Below are positions 1 to 9,387 of a DNA stretch of 64,000 nt, one piece after another (within the stretch, counting starts at the first letter, position 1; the number at the start of each line of letters is the position of its first letter). A program made the translations under genes and the position numbers. The stretch is from Nodularia sp034931045 (lineage in GTDB: Bacteria > Cyanobacteriota > Cyanobacteriia > Cyanobacteriales > Nostocaceae), in NCBI RefSeq assembly GCF_034931045.1, contig NZ_JAYGHH010000004.1:62001-126000 (forward strand), in the 5' to 3' direction. Under the pieces are notes generated by a model. It was not told where the DNA came from and did no database searches. It saw only the letters and a program-made list of their open reading frames with translations.

Positions 1-552
1 GCCGGAATTCGTGACTTTGGCGAGAACCGTATCCAAGAAGCTGCCAGTAAACAAGCCGAGTTACAAGACTTACCGGATATTACCTGGCACTTTATTGGAC
101 GATTGCAAAGTAATAAAGCTAAAAAAGCCCTGGAATTATTTGATTGGATTCACTCTGTAGACAATTTGAAACTGGCGCAGCGCTTAAATCAATTAGCGCC
201 ACAACTAGGAGTCAGTCCTCAAGTTTGTCTACAAGTAAAAATTCTTCCTGACCCCAATAAGTCGGGTTGGAGTGTGGCAGCACTACTCGCTGACTTATCT
301 GACCTCAACCAATGTAAAGATTTGCAAATTCAGGGTTTGATGACAATTCCGCCTTTAGGCTTGAATGAAACTGAAACCATGAATGTATTTAATGATACTG
401 CCAAATTAGCCAGAGAAATTCAGCAGCAAAACTGGTCACACCTGAAAATGCAGGAACTTTCAATGGGTATGTCAGGAGACTATCGCCTGGCAGTACTAGC
501 GGGATCAACGATGGTACGATTAGGAACTATCTTATTTGGTCAACGCACTTAG
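1..552 (+). CDS. pipY: PipY/YggS family PLP-homeostasis protein (5' end missing)
   Basis: A PLP-binding protein of the YggS/PROSC family, which buffers pyridoxal phosphate and amino acid pools and has no known catalytic activity. The reading frame is open from base 1 and shows the family motifs GENRIQEA, WHFIGRLQSNK, and near the end LSMGMSGDY followed by VRLGTILFG, a normal C-terminus. The N-terminus, with the PLP-binding lysine, lies outside the window. In cyanobacteria this gene usually follows pipX and is called pipY, and the sepF and proC genes downstream match that conserved neighbourhood. A TTG at 103 could be mistaken for a start, but it is internal to the conserved RLQSNK motif. Confidence 0.93.
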   Translation, partial: AGIRDFGENRIQEAASKQAELQDLPDITWHFIGRLQSNKAKKALELFDWIHSVDNLKLAQRLNQLAPQLGVSPQVCLQVKILPDPNKSGWSVAALLADLSDLNQCKDLQIQGLMTIPPLGLNETETMNVFNDTAKLAREIQQQNWSHLKMQELSMGMSGDYRLAVLAGSTMVRLGTILFGQRT

Positions 553-1051
553 GCTGTAAGCTATCCTGGAAATCGGCGGAAATCCTCTGGCTGAAGAGGG
601 TCTGCGGTATAATCTTCCATCGATTTAGTCCTTAGTTCACCATCGTTAGTCCCAATGAATAATGACTCTCAATGCCTTGTACTTTAGCTGGGGTATGAGT
701 TGATCTTTGGTTCTGGGATCAAAATGAGGAGGAATAAAATACAGAGGTATTTTTATAAATGCTGTGTGTTATCATACCATTAATTAAGTAGCCACTGAGA
801 TTAACCCTCAAAAAAATGCGGGAGAAAGTCATCTTTATTTCAAACAATCATTAGGCTATAATCTTGACTCATTATTGCGTGTGAGTTAATCTACAGGCGT
901 TCCCCAAAACGTCAATTCATTAACCCTAGTTGTAATAGAAGCTACAGACAGCGATAAAATTATTAAGTCGTCTGAACTTTGTAGCAATCAAGTCTGGTTA
1001 CATTAACTAATAGCCAAAGCAATCAGGGTAACTTTTATCAGGAGCATAAGA
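553..1051. other. Intergenic region pipY-sepF
   Basis: About 500 bases without a convincing gene. The last bases hold a good ribosome-binding site (AGGAG at 1040-1044) eight bases before the sepF ATG. I saw no clear terminator or repeat. The length suggests that sepF has its own promoter rather than depending only on read-through from pipY. Confidence 0.5.
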
Positions 1052-1654
1052 ATGAACAACATATTTACGAAACTGCGAGACTTTGTAGGTCTGAATGAGC
1101 AAGTGGAATACGAATATTACGAAGAAGAAACCGATACAGATCCTGGTAACTACCAAAACCTTTATCAAGAAGAAAATCCCCAAACAGCACCAGCAGAAGC
1201 CACTGCTCAAAATCGACGCTGGCGGGAACCCATGACTACAATGGGTGATGATGTAGCCTCAGGAACAAAGTCTACGATGGGGAATGTGATTAATATGCCA
1301 GGAGCGATTAACGGTATTTCAGAAGTGTTAGTACTTGAGCCGCGTACATTTGAAGAAATGCCCCAAGCAATTCAAGCCCTCAGAGAGCGTAAGTCAGTTG
1401 TTTTAAACTTGACCATCATGGACCCGGATCAAGCACAACGAGCAGTTGATTTTGTCGCTGGTGGGACTTACGCCCTCGATGGACATCAAGAGCGAATCGG
1501 AGAAAGCATCTTTTTGTTTACGCCTAGTTGTGTGCAAGTCAGCACCCAAGGTGGAGTTATTCATGAAGTACCACAAACGCCCGTTCGTCCTTCACGTCCC
1601 GCAAGTACACCAAATCAAGCCTGGGGCAACGACGTTAACCGCATGGTACAGTAA
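1052..1654 (+). CDS. sepF: Cell division protein SepF (Cdv2/YlmF)
   Basis: Cytoplasmic FtsZ partner that tethers and bundles FtsZ filaments at the division site. The 200-residue protein starts with the conserved amphipathic membrane-targeting helix (MNNIFTKLRDFVGL). An acidic Tyr/Glu-rich linker follows, and then the SepF core at roughly residues 90-175, including EPRTFEEMPQ, KSVVLNLTIMDPDQAQRAVDFVAGGTYAL and IFLFTPS. Length and order are normal for cyanobacterial SepF. ATG 1052 is supported by an AGGAG site and by the N-terminal helix. The position between pipY and proC is typical of cyanobacteria. Confidence 0.96.
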   Translation: MNNIFTKLRDFVGLNEQVEYEYYEEETDTDPGNYQNLYQEENPQTAPAEATAQNRRWREPMTTMGDDVASGTKSTMGNVINMPGAINGISEVLVLEPRTFEEMPQAIQALRERKSVVLNLTIMDPDQAQRAVDFVAGGTYALDGHQERIGESIFLFTPSCVQVSTQGGVIHEVPQTPVRPSRPASTPNQAWGNDVNRMVQ

Positions 1655-1730
1655 CTGCAAATTAGTCAAAGGTTCAGAAACCAAAATTTTTGACGATTGT
1701 ACGGGCGGGTTTAATGAAATATGGTATTGT

Positions 1731-1800
1731 ATAGCAACTGCTAAGGCTGTTAGGTCAGTGTTAATTGCTTGAAACCCCTGAAGCAAAAGGGTTTATACCC
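1731..1800. repeat. Dispersed repeat, copy 1 (with hairpin)
   Basis: This stretch downstream of sepF matches a second stretch at 38936-39003 downstream of a rhomboid gene. Both share AACTGCYAAGGCTGTTAGGT and then GTTRATTGCT. The 3' part can fold (AAACCC at 1772-1777 with GGGTTT at 1789-1794). Both copies sit just after the 3' end of a gene. It is probably a non-coding mobile or terminator-like repeat. Confidence 0.6.
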
Positions 1801-1874
1801 AGCATTCAGCACTTTTCCATACCATAGATTAATAGGTTAAACCTGCTCTTATTGACGATTGACTATATAACTGA

Positions 1875-2687
1875 ATGACTATTAAATTTGGCTTAATTGG
1901 TGGCGGAGTCATGGGAGAAGCCCTGTTATCCCGCCTGATTGCGCGGGAAATCTATCAACCATCAGAAGTTATAGTTAGCGAACCCCTACCGACACGCCAA
2001 AGCTATTTGCGACAAAAATATAATGTAACTGTCACTACAGATAATGGACTGGTTTTTACGGAAGCTAACGAAGTAGTATTTTTAGCAATAAAACCACAAG
2101 TATTCAGTGCGATCGCTCAAGAATTAGCAGACGTTCTGACTATTCAAATTTCGCCTTTAGTAATTTCGATTTTAGCTGGAGTATCCTTAAGCCAACTAGA
2201 ATCAGCATTTCCCCAGTTACCAGTCATTAGAGCCATGCCCAACACCCCAGCCACAGTGGGGGCGGGAATTACCGCCATGTGTTTAGGTGCATACACCAGT
2301 CCCAAGCATCACAAAATAGCACATCAAGTTTTTTCGGCAGTGGGACAAGTGGTAGAAGTTTCCGAAATACTCATGGATGCAGTCACAGGACTATCTGGTA
2401 GTGGTCCTGCTTACGTAGCCTTGATGGTAGAATCACTGGCAGACGGGGGAGTAGCAGCAGGATTACCCAGAGGGATCGCCAATCAACTAGCCCTGCAAAC
2501 TGTCTTAGGAACAGCGACACTGTTGCAAGAAAACAAAATCCACCCCGCAGAACTCAAAGACCGTGTTACCAGTCCCGGTGGTACAACAATAGCTGGAATT
2601 GCCCAACTAGAAAAAGCAGGATTTCGTTCAGCATTAATTGAAGCAGTCAAAGCGGCGGCACTGCGATCGCAAGAGTTAGGAAAGTAA
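1875..2687 (+). CDS. proC: Pyrroline-5-carboxylate reductase
   Basis: Catalyses the last step of proline synthesis, NAD(P)H-dependent reduction of 1-pyrroline-5-carboxylate to proline, in the cytoplasm. At 270 residues it is full length. The N-terminal Rossmann fold has the dinucleotide motif LIGGGVMGEAL, followed by VFLAIKPQ and the conserved IRAMPNTPATVGAG. The C-terminal dimerisation/catalytic domain has LSGSGPAYV near residue 175 and VTSPGGTTIAGI near residue 235. ATG 1875 gives the canonical N-terminus. A tandem heptamer array begins at the stop codon. Confidence 0.97.
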   Translation: MTIKFGLIGGGVMGEALLSRLIAREIYQPSEVIVSEPLPTRQSYLRQKYNVTVTTDNGLVFTEANEVVFLAIKPQVFSAIAQELADVLTIQISPLVISILAGVSLSQLESAFPQLPVIRAMPNTPATVGAGITAMCLGAYTSPKHHKIAHQVFSAVGQVVEVSEILMDAVTGLSGSGPAYVALMVESLADGGVAAGLPRGIANQLALQTVLGTATLLQENKIHPAELKDRVTSPGGTTIAGIAQLEKAGFRSALIEAVKAAALRSQELGK

Positions 2688-2745
2688 GTGCTGAGTGCTG
2701 AGTGCTGAGTGCTGAGTAGGGAGTAGGGAGTAGGGAGTGCTGAGT
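2687..2745. repeat. Tandem heptamer repeat (STRR), GTGCTGA/GTAGGGA units
   Basis: Direct 7-base units, first GTGCTGA, then GTAGGGA, then one GTGCTGA again. The array starts at the proC stop codon and ends before the helicase gene. This is a short tandemly repeated repetitive sequence as known from heterocystous cyanobacteria; units of the same sequence recur at 16141, 23744 and 32761, and in inverse orientation at 17781. Confidence 0.9.
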
Positions 2746-2845
2746 AAGAGAAGATATATTATATTATTTCTCAATGACTAATGACTAACGAAGTTGACAA
2801 AATAGCCGTTAATATAGTAAAAAGTCCGGTTGCAAATTTGATTGA

Positions 2846-5521
2846 GTGAATTATCCCGCACCATCTCCAGAACTTGACTTAGGGTTAATATTTCCCTTTG
2901 AATTGGATCAATTCCAACAAGATGCGATCGCGTCCCTAAATTCTGGACGCTCCGTAGTCGTATGTGCGCCCACAGGTTCGGGCAAAACGTTAGTTGGGGA
3001 ATATGCCATCTATAGAGCCTTATCACGAGGAAAACGGGTGTTTTACACCACACCCCTCAAGGCATTATCAAATCAGAAATTACGTGATTTTCGTGAGCAA
3101 TTTGGGTATGACCAAGTTGGACTGTTAACTGGAGATATTTCTATTAACAGAGATGCACCAATTCTGGTGATGACTACAGAAATCTTCCGCAATATGCTCT
3201 ATGGCACACCCATCGGGCAAGTCGGTATTTCTTTAGTAGACGTGGAAGCTGTGGTGCTAGATGAGTGCCACTACATGAATGATCGCCAAAGAGGAACAGT
3301 TTGGGAAGAATCCATTATTTATTGTCCTCGTGAAATTCAACTGGCAGCTCTTTCCGCAACTGTTGCCAATAGCGACCAACTCACCGACTGGTTGAATCGC
3401 GTTCACGGTCCCACAGACCTGATTTATTCCGATTTTCGTCCAGTCCCCTTAGAATTTTACTATTGCAATCCCAAAGGGCTGTTTCCCCTGCTGAATGAAA
3501 GCAAAAACAAAATCAATCCCCGTCTGGCAAACAGAGGTAAAAGGAAGCAAGGAGACAGGGGTCGAAATGGTAGACCAGAAGCCCCTGGGATAGTTTATAC
3601 CCTCAGCCAGCTACAACAACGGGATATGCTCCCAGCGATTTACTTTATTTTCAGTCGCCGGGGATGTGATAAAGCAGTTGCAGAAGTTGGTGATTTATGG
3701 TTGGTAAATAATGACGAGTCGCAAATATTACGCGAGCAAATTGATAATTTTTTAGCTCGTAATCCTGAAGCCGGGCGTTCTGGGCAAATTGCGCCCCTGT
3801 ACAGAGGTGTCGCTGCTCACCATGCTGGAATTTTACCTGCGTGGAAAGGACTAGTAGAAGAACTATTTCAACAAGGACTAATTAAAGTCGTCTTCGCCAC
3901 AGAGACACTAGCGGCGGGAATTAATATGCCAGCCCGGACAACAGTTATTTCCACCCTTTCCAAACGGACTGATTCTGGACATCGCTTATTAAACGCTTCG
4001 GAATTCCTCCAGATGGCTGGGCGGGCTGGTCGCCGGGGCATGGATTTACAAGGTCATGTAGTCACAGTCCAAACCCCCTTTGAAGGCTCGAAGGAAGCGG
4101 CGTATTTAGCGACATCTAAACCAGATCCATTAGTGAGTCAGTTTACGCCAAGCTATGGAATGGTACTGAACTTGCTGCAAATTCATACACTGGAGCAAGC
4201 AAAGGAACTCATAGAACGCAGTTTTGGGCAGTACATGGCAACTGTGCATTTAAGACCAGAGTATGAAGAGATTACCGAACTGCAAACCCAATTAGCCCAA
4301 CTTCACGAACAAATTGCCGCAGTTAATGAACAAGAACTAGCAGTTTATGAGAAATTACGGCAACGCTTGAAAGTAGAACGCCATTTATTATCAACCCTGC
4401 AAGAACAAGCAGTAGAAAATCGGCAAGAAGAATTTGTGATGATGTTGAGCTTTGCCGTGTCGGGAACACTGTTGAGTCTCAAAGGTAAAAACATTGCTGT
4501 ATCTATACCCATAACAGCAATATTAGTCGGAAAAACTCCTGGTAATGGCGAAGCTCCTTATTTGATTTGCTTGGGGCAAGATAATCGCTGGTATGTGGTG
4601 ACAACTAAGGATGTCGTCGATTTGTATGCTGAGTTGCCACGAGTGGATGTGCCAGAGCATATCGTACCACCACCTGAATTGCTGTTAAAGCCCGGTCAAT
4701 CGCTGCGTGGGAGTGAAGAGACATTTGCGATCGCGCAACGCATTCCTGAGTCTGGAGAAGGGTCAATATATATGCCTCCAGAAGTGGCCGAACAACTCAG
4801 TCGCGTCACCGCAGTTCAAGAACAATTAGAAGCAAATCCCATTCATCAATCAGGCAATGTCAGCAAAATTTTCAAACGCCGGGCGCGTTATGTGGAATTA
4901 GAAGCTGAACTGGAACAATTACAATCACAAGTCGAGGAACACTCACAACGCCATTGGGAAGAATTTGTCAATTTAATTTCCATCTTGCAGCACTTTGACT
5001 GTTTAGATAATTTAGTTCCCACGAAATTAGGGCAAATTGCCGCCGCCATTCGAGGAGAAAATGAATTATGGCTGGGTTTAGTGTTCGCTAGTGGTGAATT
5101 TGATAATTTAGATCCCCATCATTTAGCAGCAGCAGCAGCCGCTTTAGTGATTGAAACCCCTCGTCCAGATAGTAGAGTCCACTTTGAACTTAGCAATGAA
5201 GTAGTAGAAGCCTTGGCAAAATTGCGGAATATTCGCCGCAAAATATTTCAATTGCAACGGCGGTACAATGTCGCTTTGCCTATCTGGTTGGAACTTGAAT
5301 TAATTGCCATAGTGGAAAAGTGGGCGTTAGGAACACCGTGGACAGAACTCTGCGAAAATACCACTTTGGATGAAGGGGATGTGGTGAGAATTTTACGCCG
5401 GACTTTGGATTTATTATCTCAAATCCCCCACGTTCCGCATTTATCGAAAGATTTCCAACGTAATGCTTATCGGGCGATGCAATTAATTGATCGGTTCCCA
5501 GTCAATGAGATAGCTGATTGA
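2846..5521 (+). CDS. Ski2/Mtr4-like DEAD/DEAH-box RNA helicase (DSHCT domain)
   Basis: An 891-residue superfamily 2 ATP-dependent RNA helicase. It has Q-motif-like FELDQFQQDAI, Walker A APTGSGKT near residue 41, TTPLKALSNQK (Ia), the DECH box (DECHYMND, motif II), SAT (motif III) and the motif VI-type QMAGRAGRRGMD near residue 390. The C-terminal third, rich in Gln/Glu helices and ending in the DSHCT region (LELELIAIVEKWALG, then EGDVVRILRRTLDLL), is typical of Ski2/Mtr4 proteins. Such helicases remodel RNA for decay or processing; the cyanobacterial substrate is unknown. The start is a GTG at 2846, which gives the usual cyanobacterial N-terminus; the Shine-Dalgarno is weak. Confidence 0.93.
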   Translation: MNYPAPSPELDLGLIFPFELDQFQQDAIASLNSGRSVVVCAPTGSGKTLVGEYAIYRALSRGKRVFYTTPLKALSNQKLRDFREQFGYDQVGLLTGDISINRDAPILVMTTEIFRNMLYGTPIGQVGISLVDVEAVVLDECHYMNDRQRGTVWEESIIYCPREIQLAALSATVANSDQLTDWLNRVHGPTDLIYSDFRPVPLEFYYCNPKGLFPLLNESKNKINPRLANRGKRKQGDRGRNGRPEAPGIVYTLSQLQQRDMLPAIYFIFSRRGCDKAVAEVGDLWLVNNDESQILREQIDNFLARNPEAGRSGQIAPLYRGVAAHHAGILPAWKGLVEELFQQGLIKVVFATETLAAGINMPARTTVISTLSKRTDSGHRLLNASEFLQMAGRAGRRGMDLQGHVVTVQTPFEGSKEAAYLATSKPDPLVSQFTPSYGMVLNLLQIHTLEQAKELIERSFGQYMATVHLRPEYEEITELQTQLAQLHEQIAAVNEQELAVYEKLRQRLKVERHLLSTLQEQAVENRQEEFVMMLSFAVSGTLLSLKGKNIAVSIPITAILVGKTPGNGEAPYLICLGQDNRWYVVTTKDVVDLYAELPRVDVPEHIVPPPELLLKPGQSLRGSEETFAIAQRIPESGEGSIYMPPEVAEQLSRVTAVQEQLEANPIHQSGNVSKIFKRRARYVELEAELEQLQSQVEEHSQRHWEEFVNLISILQHFDCLDNLVPTKLGQIAAAIRGENELWLGLVFASGEFDNLDPHHLAAAAAALVIETPRPDSRVHFELSNEVVEALAKLRNIRRKIFQLQRRYNVALPIWLELELIAIVEKWALGTPWTELCENTTLDEGDVVRILRRTLDLLSQIPHVPHLSKDFQRNAYRAMQLIDRFPVNEIAD

Positions 5522-5548
5522 ACCATTTTGAGTTTCAGCTAATATTTT

Positions 5549-5584
5549 CCCTCCTCGCAACTTCCCATTACCAGCGAGGAAGGG
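5549..5584 (+). terminator. Hairpin after the helicase gene
   Basis: CCCTCCTCGC at 5549-5558 can pair with GCGAGGAAGGG at 5574-5584 with one bulge, followed by TTTCCCC. It lies about 30 bases past the stop codon. The T-run is short, so termination is only plausible. Confidence 0.4.
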
Positions 5585-5703
5585 TTTCCCCAACCCTAAT
5601 TTTTACATTACCGAAAACACTTTTACAATACAAAATGCTTGTAATTGGTGCTGGGGTAGGAGAACCACTAGAATTAAATTTTAAATATCATTAATGTAAC
5701 CTT

Positions 5704-5895
5704 ATGATACCAATTGCAGCTATTAAACCATTACTCACAGAAAACCCTAATTATGCTGCAATAGCTCATGCAATTGTTAGATGTGATGAAGAAGCTACTA
5801 GTTACTTATTAAAAGAGCTTGGTGGAAATGAACTTAATTTCACTATTTATCCGCCAAGACGTATAGTTATAGATATTAAAGTTGGAGAAGATTAA
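5704..5895 (+). CDS. Small hypothetical protein (63 aa)
   Basis: I do not recognise this 63-residue protein. It has no signal peptide or membrane segment. The N-terminal half looks helical (IAAIKPLLTENPNYAAIAHAIVR) and the C-terminal part is strand-rich (NFTIYPPRRIVIDIKVGED). ATG 5704 has no strong Shine-Dalgarno. It stands alone in an AT-rich stretch between the helicase and an oppositely oriented acyltransferase. The reading frame shows coherent, protein-like composition, so I keep it, but it could be spurious. Confidence 0.5.
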   Translation: MIPIAAIKPLLTENPNYAAIAHAIVRCDEEATSYLLKELGGNELNFTIYPPRRIVIDIKVGED

Positions 5896-6011
5896 TAATA
5901 ATTAAATAAAAAATTAAATTTATTTAATGTTGCTTGAAATCTAAATACTAAGAAATTTGTTGAGCTTTTATTCATAAAACTTAATACTTATAATAATTGT
6001 TACAATTGATT

Positions 6012-6064
6012 TTGTAGTGAGGGCTTAAGTATTGTGTAGAGGACTAAAGTCCTCACTACAAACT
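6012..6064. repeat. Short palindromic repeat of the GTAGTGAGGGCTT / AGTCCTCACTAC family
   Basis: GTAGTGAGGGCTTAAGT on the left and AGGACTAAAGTCCTCACTAC on the right form inverted arms. Relatives of the same repeat occur at 33501, 61990, 62060 and 62147. It lies just after the 3' end of the minus-strand acyltransferase gene, so it may add a transcript-end hairpin. Confidence 0.7.
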
Positions 6065-6065
6065 T

Positions 6066-7457
6066 TCAAATTAAATTTTCCAATTCTTGCTGCAAATCAT
6101 TGGTCAAATCAGCTACGGCTTTTCTAGCTTCCAAACGATTTTCTTTATACGCTGGGTATCGTTCTGATACTGATATCGGCTCACCAATGGTAATTTTCAC
6201 TCCTTGTCTACCTAGTTGCGGCATTTGGCTGATTTTATTACCTTTAATTCGAGCAATCATTTTCCACAAAATTAATGTGGTTTCGGCAAATCTTTCTGCT
6301 GTGGGTTTTTCTCTGATATAGTTACCAGAAACGGCGACAAAGCTTTCTACTAATCTCATGTGCCACATTCGGGAATTGGCTTCTTCAGCGACGCGATCGC
6401 CTAATGCTTTCTCGACAGGTGATAATGCTTTGATATCCTTAAACTCTTCTCTAAATATATAATTCCAACCAGCTTGTTCTACTCGCCGACAGCGATCGCT
6501 TAACTGTCCTTTGGATAGTAAGTTAAAATATTCCTCGGATATCCGTAAAGCTGTATCTAATAAAGCTTGTAACCGGATGACTAAAGCCGCATTGCGGTCA
6601 GTTGTTTCTGTGGCTATCGTTTCCGCATCTGGCAACTTTTGATGATAAAATTGATTATAAAACTTTTCCATCAACGAAAGTAAGTGTTCTGCTAAGGTCA
6701 ATAACCTGGGATAAAGGGACTCCAGACAGGGAACCTCATTTTGCTGTCCCGAATGTACCACCAAACCACTCGCCGCTTCTAAATCAGTTAATAGATTGGC
6801 GATCGCACTCCAAGGAGCAGCCACATAATCATATTTAATCCCAACTGGTACAATTAAAACTTGTTCCGAGCGTTCCTGCTTTTGCAAATCTTCCGCACAC
6901 CAAAAGCCTAATTGAGCGATACCAGGTTCCAAAGGGCTGATAAATTCCGACAAACCATTAGTAGCACCTTCTGGCGCAGCAGCCATCGGAAATTGACCGT
7001 TAGCAAACAAATCACGCGCCGAACGTAACCCCGTCCAGTCAGCCTTACCCCGTTGAATGGAAGTTCCACCCAAACGCGAAGCAATCCAACCAACATAAGA
7101 ACCAGCCCAGAGAGGAATACCGCGATCGTAGATAAAATGAGCATGAAAGGGTAACTGTAGCGCTATGTTCTGGTTTCGTGCTACTTTTGGCAGTATTTGA
7201 GAAAACAAATAACCTAAACAAAAGGGATCATCTGTTTGAGGATGGCGAAATGCCAACAAAAAGCGCACTTTACCTTCTTGAAACTGGCGATAAAGATCCA
7301 CCAACACCTCTACATTATCTGCTTCAATTTGGGTAATAGCTGTTTGCCAATTAATCCAACTTGGTAGCAACAGATGAAAGCCTTTCAGAACCAAGGGATT
7401 GAAGGCTGGAGGGATAAATTCTAGGGGTGCTTGTGCTTGATAAATTGCATCTGCCAA
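6066..7457 (-). CDS. PlsC-like glycerol-phosphate acyltransferase family protein
   Basis: A 463-residue protein of the 1-acyl-glycerol-3-phosphate acyltransferase superfamily, expected to transfer an acyl chain to a glycerolipid or similar acceptor at the membrane. The catalytic HX4D motif is visible as H72-PQTD-D77, and the substrate-binding FPEGT-type motif appears as APEGATNG (about 161-168). Between them is the family pattern of a hydrophobic stretch with GGTSIQRG. It is longer than classical PlsC (about 240 aa) because of a helical C-terminal extension that I cannot assign. The start is a TTG at 7457 with a strong AGGAG site about ten bases upstream. The specific substrate is not evident. 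Confidence 0.8.
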   Translation of the reverse strand: MADAIYQAQAPLEFIPPAFNPLVLKGFHLLLPSWINWQTAITQIEADNVEVLVDLYRQFQEGKVRFLLAFRHPQTDDPFCLGYLFSQILPKVARNQNIALQLPFHAHFIYDRGIPLWAGSYVGWIASRLGGTSIQRGKADWTGLRSARDLFANGQFPMAAAPEGATNGLSEFISPLEPGIAQLGFWCAEDLQKQERSEQVLIVPVGIKYDYVAAPWSAIANLLTDLEAASGLVVHSGQQNEVPCLESLYPRLLTLAEHLLSLMEKFYNQFYHQKLPDAETIATETTDRNAALVIRLQALLDTALRISEEYFNLLSKGQLSDRCRRVEQAGWNYIFREEFKDIKALSPVEKALGDRVAEEANSRMWHMRLVESFVAVSGNYIREKPTAERFAETTLILWKMIARIKGNKISQMPQLGRQGVKITIGEPISVSERYPAYKENRLEARKAVADLTNDLQQELENLI

Positions 7458-7530
7458 GGTAATTTGCTCCTGATTGATGGAAAATTATAGGCTTAACCAA
7501 TTTTAATAATTCTGGAAAGGGAAAATAAGG

Positions 7531-9339
7531 ATGCGACTGTCACAAATGTTATTCGTCACACTCAGGGATGATCCGGCTGATGCTGAGATCCCCAGCCATA
7601 AACTCTTACTCCGGGCGGGTTACATTCGTCGTATCGGTAGCGGTATTTATGCTTACCTGCCTTTGATGTGGCGAGTATTACAAAAAGTTTCCCAAATTGT
7701 CCGAGAAGAAATGAACGCCACAGGCGCACAAGAATGTCTCTTACCCCAATTACAACCGGCGGAATTGTGGAAAGAGTCGGGACGCTGGGACACCTACACC
7801 AAAGCCGAGGGAATTATGTTTTCCCTCATCGACCGTCGTGAACAACAATTAGGATTAGGGCCGACTCATGAGGAAGTAATCACCACTGTTGCTCGTGATA
7901 TGATTCGCTCATATCGACAACTACCGTTACATTTATATCAAATTCAAACCAAATTCCGTGATGAAATTCGCCCCCGTTTTGGCTTAATGCGGGGAAGAGA
8001 ATTTATTATGAAAGACGGTTATTCTTTCCACGTGGATGAAGTCAGCCTCAAAGAAACCTACCAAGATATGTATCAAGCCTACAGCAATATGTTACGCCGT
8101 TCTGGTTTAGCATTCCGGGCTGTAGAAGCAGATTCTGGCGCGATTGGCGGTTCTGGTTCGACAGAATTTATGGTACTGGCGGATGCGGGAGAGGATGAAG
8201 TTCTCTACACTGAAGATGGTAAATATGCCGCCAATGTAGAAAAAGCCGTTTCTGTAGCAAGTGATGTGGAAGTTTCACCATTTACAAGTTATGAAAAACG
8301 GGAAACACTAGGAACGGAAACCATAGAAAAAGTTTGTAATTTTCTCAAATGTTCTCCTACGCAAATTGTTAAAAATGTCCTTTATCAAATAGTTTATGAT
8401 AATGGCATGACGGTTTTGGTATTGGTAAATATTCGGGGTGATCAGGAAGTTAACGAAGTCAAGTTACAGAATGAATTGACTAAATTAGCCGCTAATTACG
8501 GTGCTAAAGCTATTATTGCCTTAGATGTACCCAATGCCGAAATGCAGCAAACATGGGCAGCTAAATCTTTACCTTTAGGTTATATTGCGCCTGATATTGC
8601 AGATGAATATATTACTGCTAATAAACAGTTGCATTCTCAGTTTCTGCGGTTAGTCGATAAAACAGCCGTTGAGTTAAAAAACTTTGTCACAGGTGCAAAT
8701 GAAACTGGTTATCACGTAGTTGGTGCTAATTGGGGAGAACAATTTAAACTACCTGAAACAATAGTAGATATACGCAAAGCTAGACCAGGCGATCGCGCGG
8801 TTCATGACCCTGAGCAAACTCTACAAACAGCCAGAGGAATTGAAGTCGGTCACATTTTCCAACTGGGTACGAAATACTCTCAAGCTATGAGTGCAACGTA
8901 TACAAACGAACAAGGCGAGGAAAATCCGCTATTCATGGGTTGCTATGGCGTAGGTGTTTCCAGGTTGGCACAATCGGCTGTAGAGCAATCTTATGATAAA
9001 GATGGGATTATTTGGCCAGTTGCGATCGCACCTTATCATGCAATTGTGACAATTCCCAACATCAAAGATGCAAAACAACTCGAAATCGCCCAAAAACTTT
9101 ACACAGAACTGAACAAAGCAGGTGTAGAAACATTACTTGATGACCGAGACGAACGGGCTGGGGTAAAATTCAAAGATGCCGATTTAATTGGTATACCTTA
9201 TAGAATAGTTACAGGTCGAGCTATTAACAACGGCAAAGTTGAAATAGTCAAACGCGCCACCCGTGAAACTCAAGAAATAGCCATTGAAGAAGTAGTCAAC
9301 ACACTCCAACAGTGGATTAAAACAGCGCTAGAAGCATAA
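7531..9339 (+). CDS. proS: Prolyl-tRNA synthetase
   Basis: Class II aminoacyl-tRNA synthetase that charges tRNA-Pro. At 602 residues it is the bacterial type. Visible are the N-terminal MRLSQMLFVTLRDDPADAE, motif 1 region (GIYAYLPLMWRVLQKV), motif 2 (FRDEIRPRFGLMRGREFIMKDGYSF), the INS editing domain between motifs 2 and 3 (about residues 230-400), and the motif 3 region FMGCYGVGVSRLAQSAVEQ. The C-terminal anticodon-binding domain follows (YHAIVTIPN, then LLDDRDERAGVKFKDADLIGIPYRI). ATG 7531 is preceded by AAGG. A hairpin repeat and xisH follow closely. Confidence 0.97.
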   Translation: MRLSQMLFVTLRDDPADAEIPSHKLLLRAGYIRRIGSGIYAYLPLMWRVLQKVSQIVREEMNATGAQECLLPQLQPAELWKESGRWDTYTKAEGIMFSLIDRREQQLGLGPTHEEVITTVARDMIRSYRQLPLHLYQIQTKFRDEIRPRFGLMRGREFIMKDGYSFHVDEVSLKETYQDMYQAYSNMLRRSGLAFRAVEADSGAIGGSGSTEFMVLADAGEDEVLYTEDGKYAANVEKAVSVASDVEVSPFTSYEKRETLGTETIEKVCNFLKCSPTQIVKNVLYQIVYDNGMTVLVLVNIRGDQEVNEVKLQNELTKLAANYGAKAIIALDVPNAEMQQTWAAKSLPLGYIAPDIADEYITANKQLHSQFLRLVDKTAVELKNFVTGANETGYHVVGANWGEQFKLPETIVDIRKARPGDRAVHDPEQTLQTARGIEVGHIFQLGTKYSQAMSATYTNEQGEENPLFMGCYGVGVSRLAQSAVEQSYDKDGIIWPVAIAPYHAIVTIPNIKDAKQLEIAQKLYTELNKAGVETLLDDRDERAGVKFKDADLIGIPYRIVTGRAINNGKVEIVKRATRETQEIAIEEVVNTLQQWIKTALEA

Positions 9340-9355
9340 CATATATCTCTTGTGG

Positions 9356-9374
9356 GGCAGGCATCTTGCCTGCC
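9356..9374. repeat. GGCAGGC-ATCTT-GCCTGCC perfect hairpin
   Basis: A perfect 7-bp inverted repeat with a 5-base loop lies 16 bases after the proS stop and 13 bases before the xisH ATG. Short palindromes of this kind are dispersed in Nostocales genomes. It can weaken read-through or shape the xisH leader. It also creates a false upstream start (ATG-less frame MGQASCLPL) that should not be annotated. Confidence 0.65.
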
Positions 9375-9387
9375 ATTGATATCAAAA

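Noticed and set aside
553..1051. tRNA or other stable RNA genes in the intergenic regions
   Set aside because: Reading the gaps by eye I found no tRNA-like T-loop/acceptor combination, rRNA, tmRNA or RNase P RNA; a covariance-model scan would be decisive.
1446..1772. Alternative frames inside sepF, proC and other genes
   Set aside because: They are shadows of the real genes in other frames, without motifs or start signals.
9352..9387. Upstream extension of xisH (MGQASCLPL...)
   Set aside because: It is encoded by the GGCAGGC hairpin repeat, and homologues start at MAKDKFHDAV.
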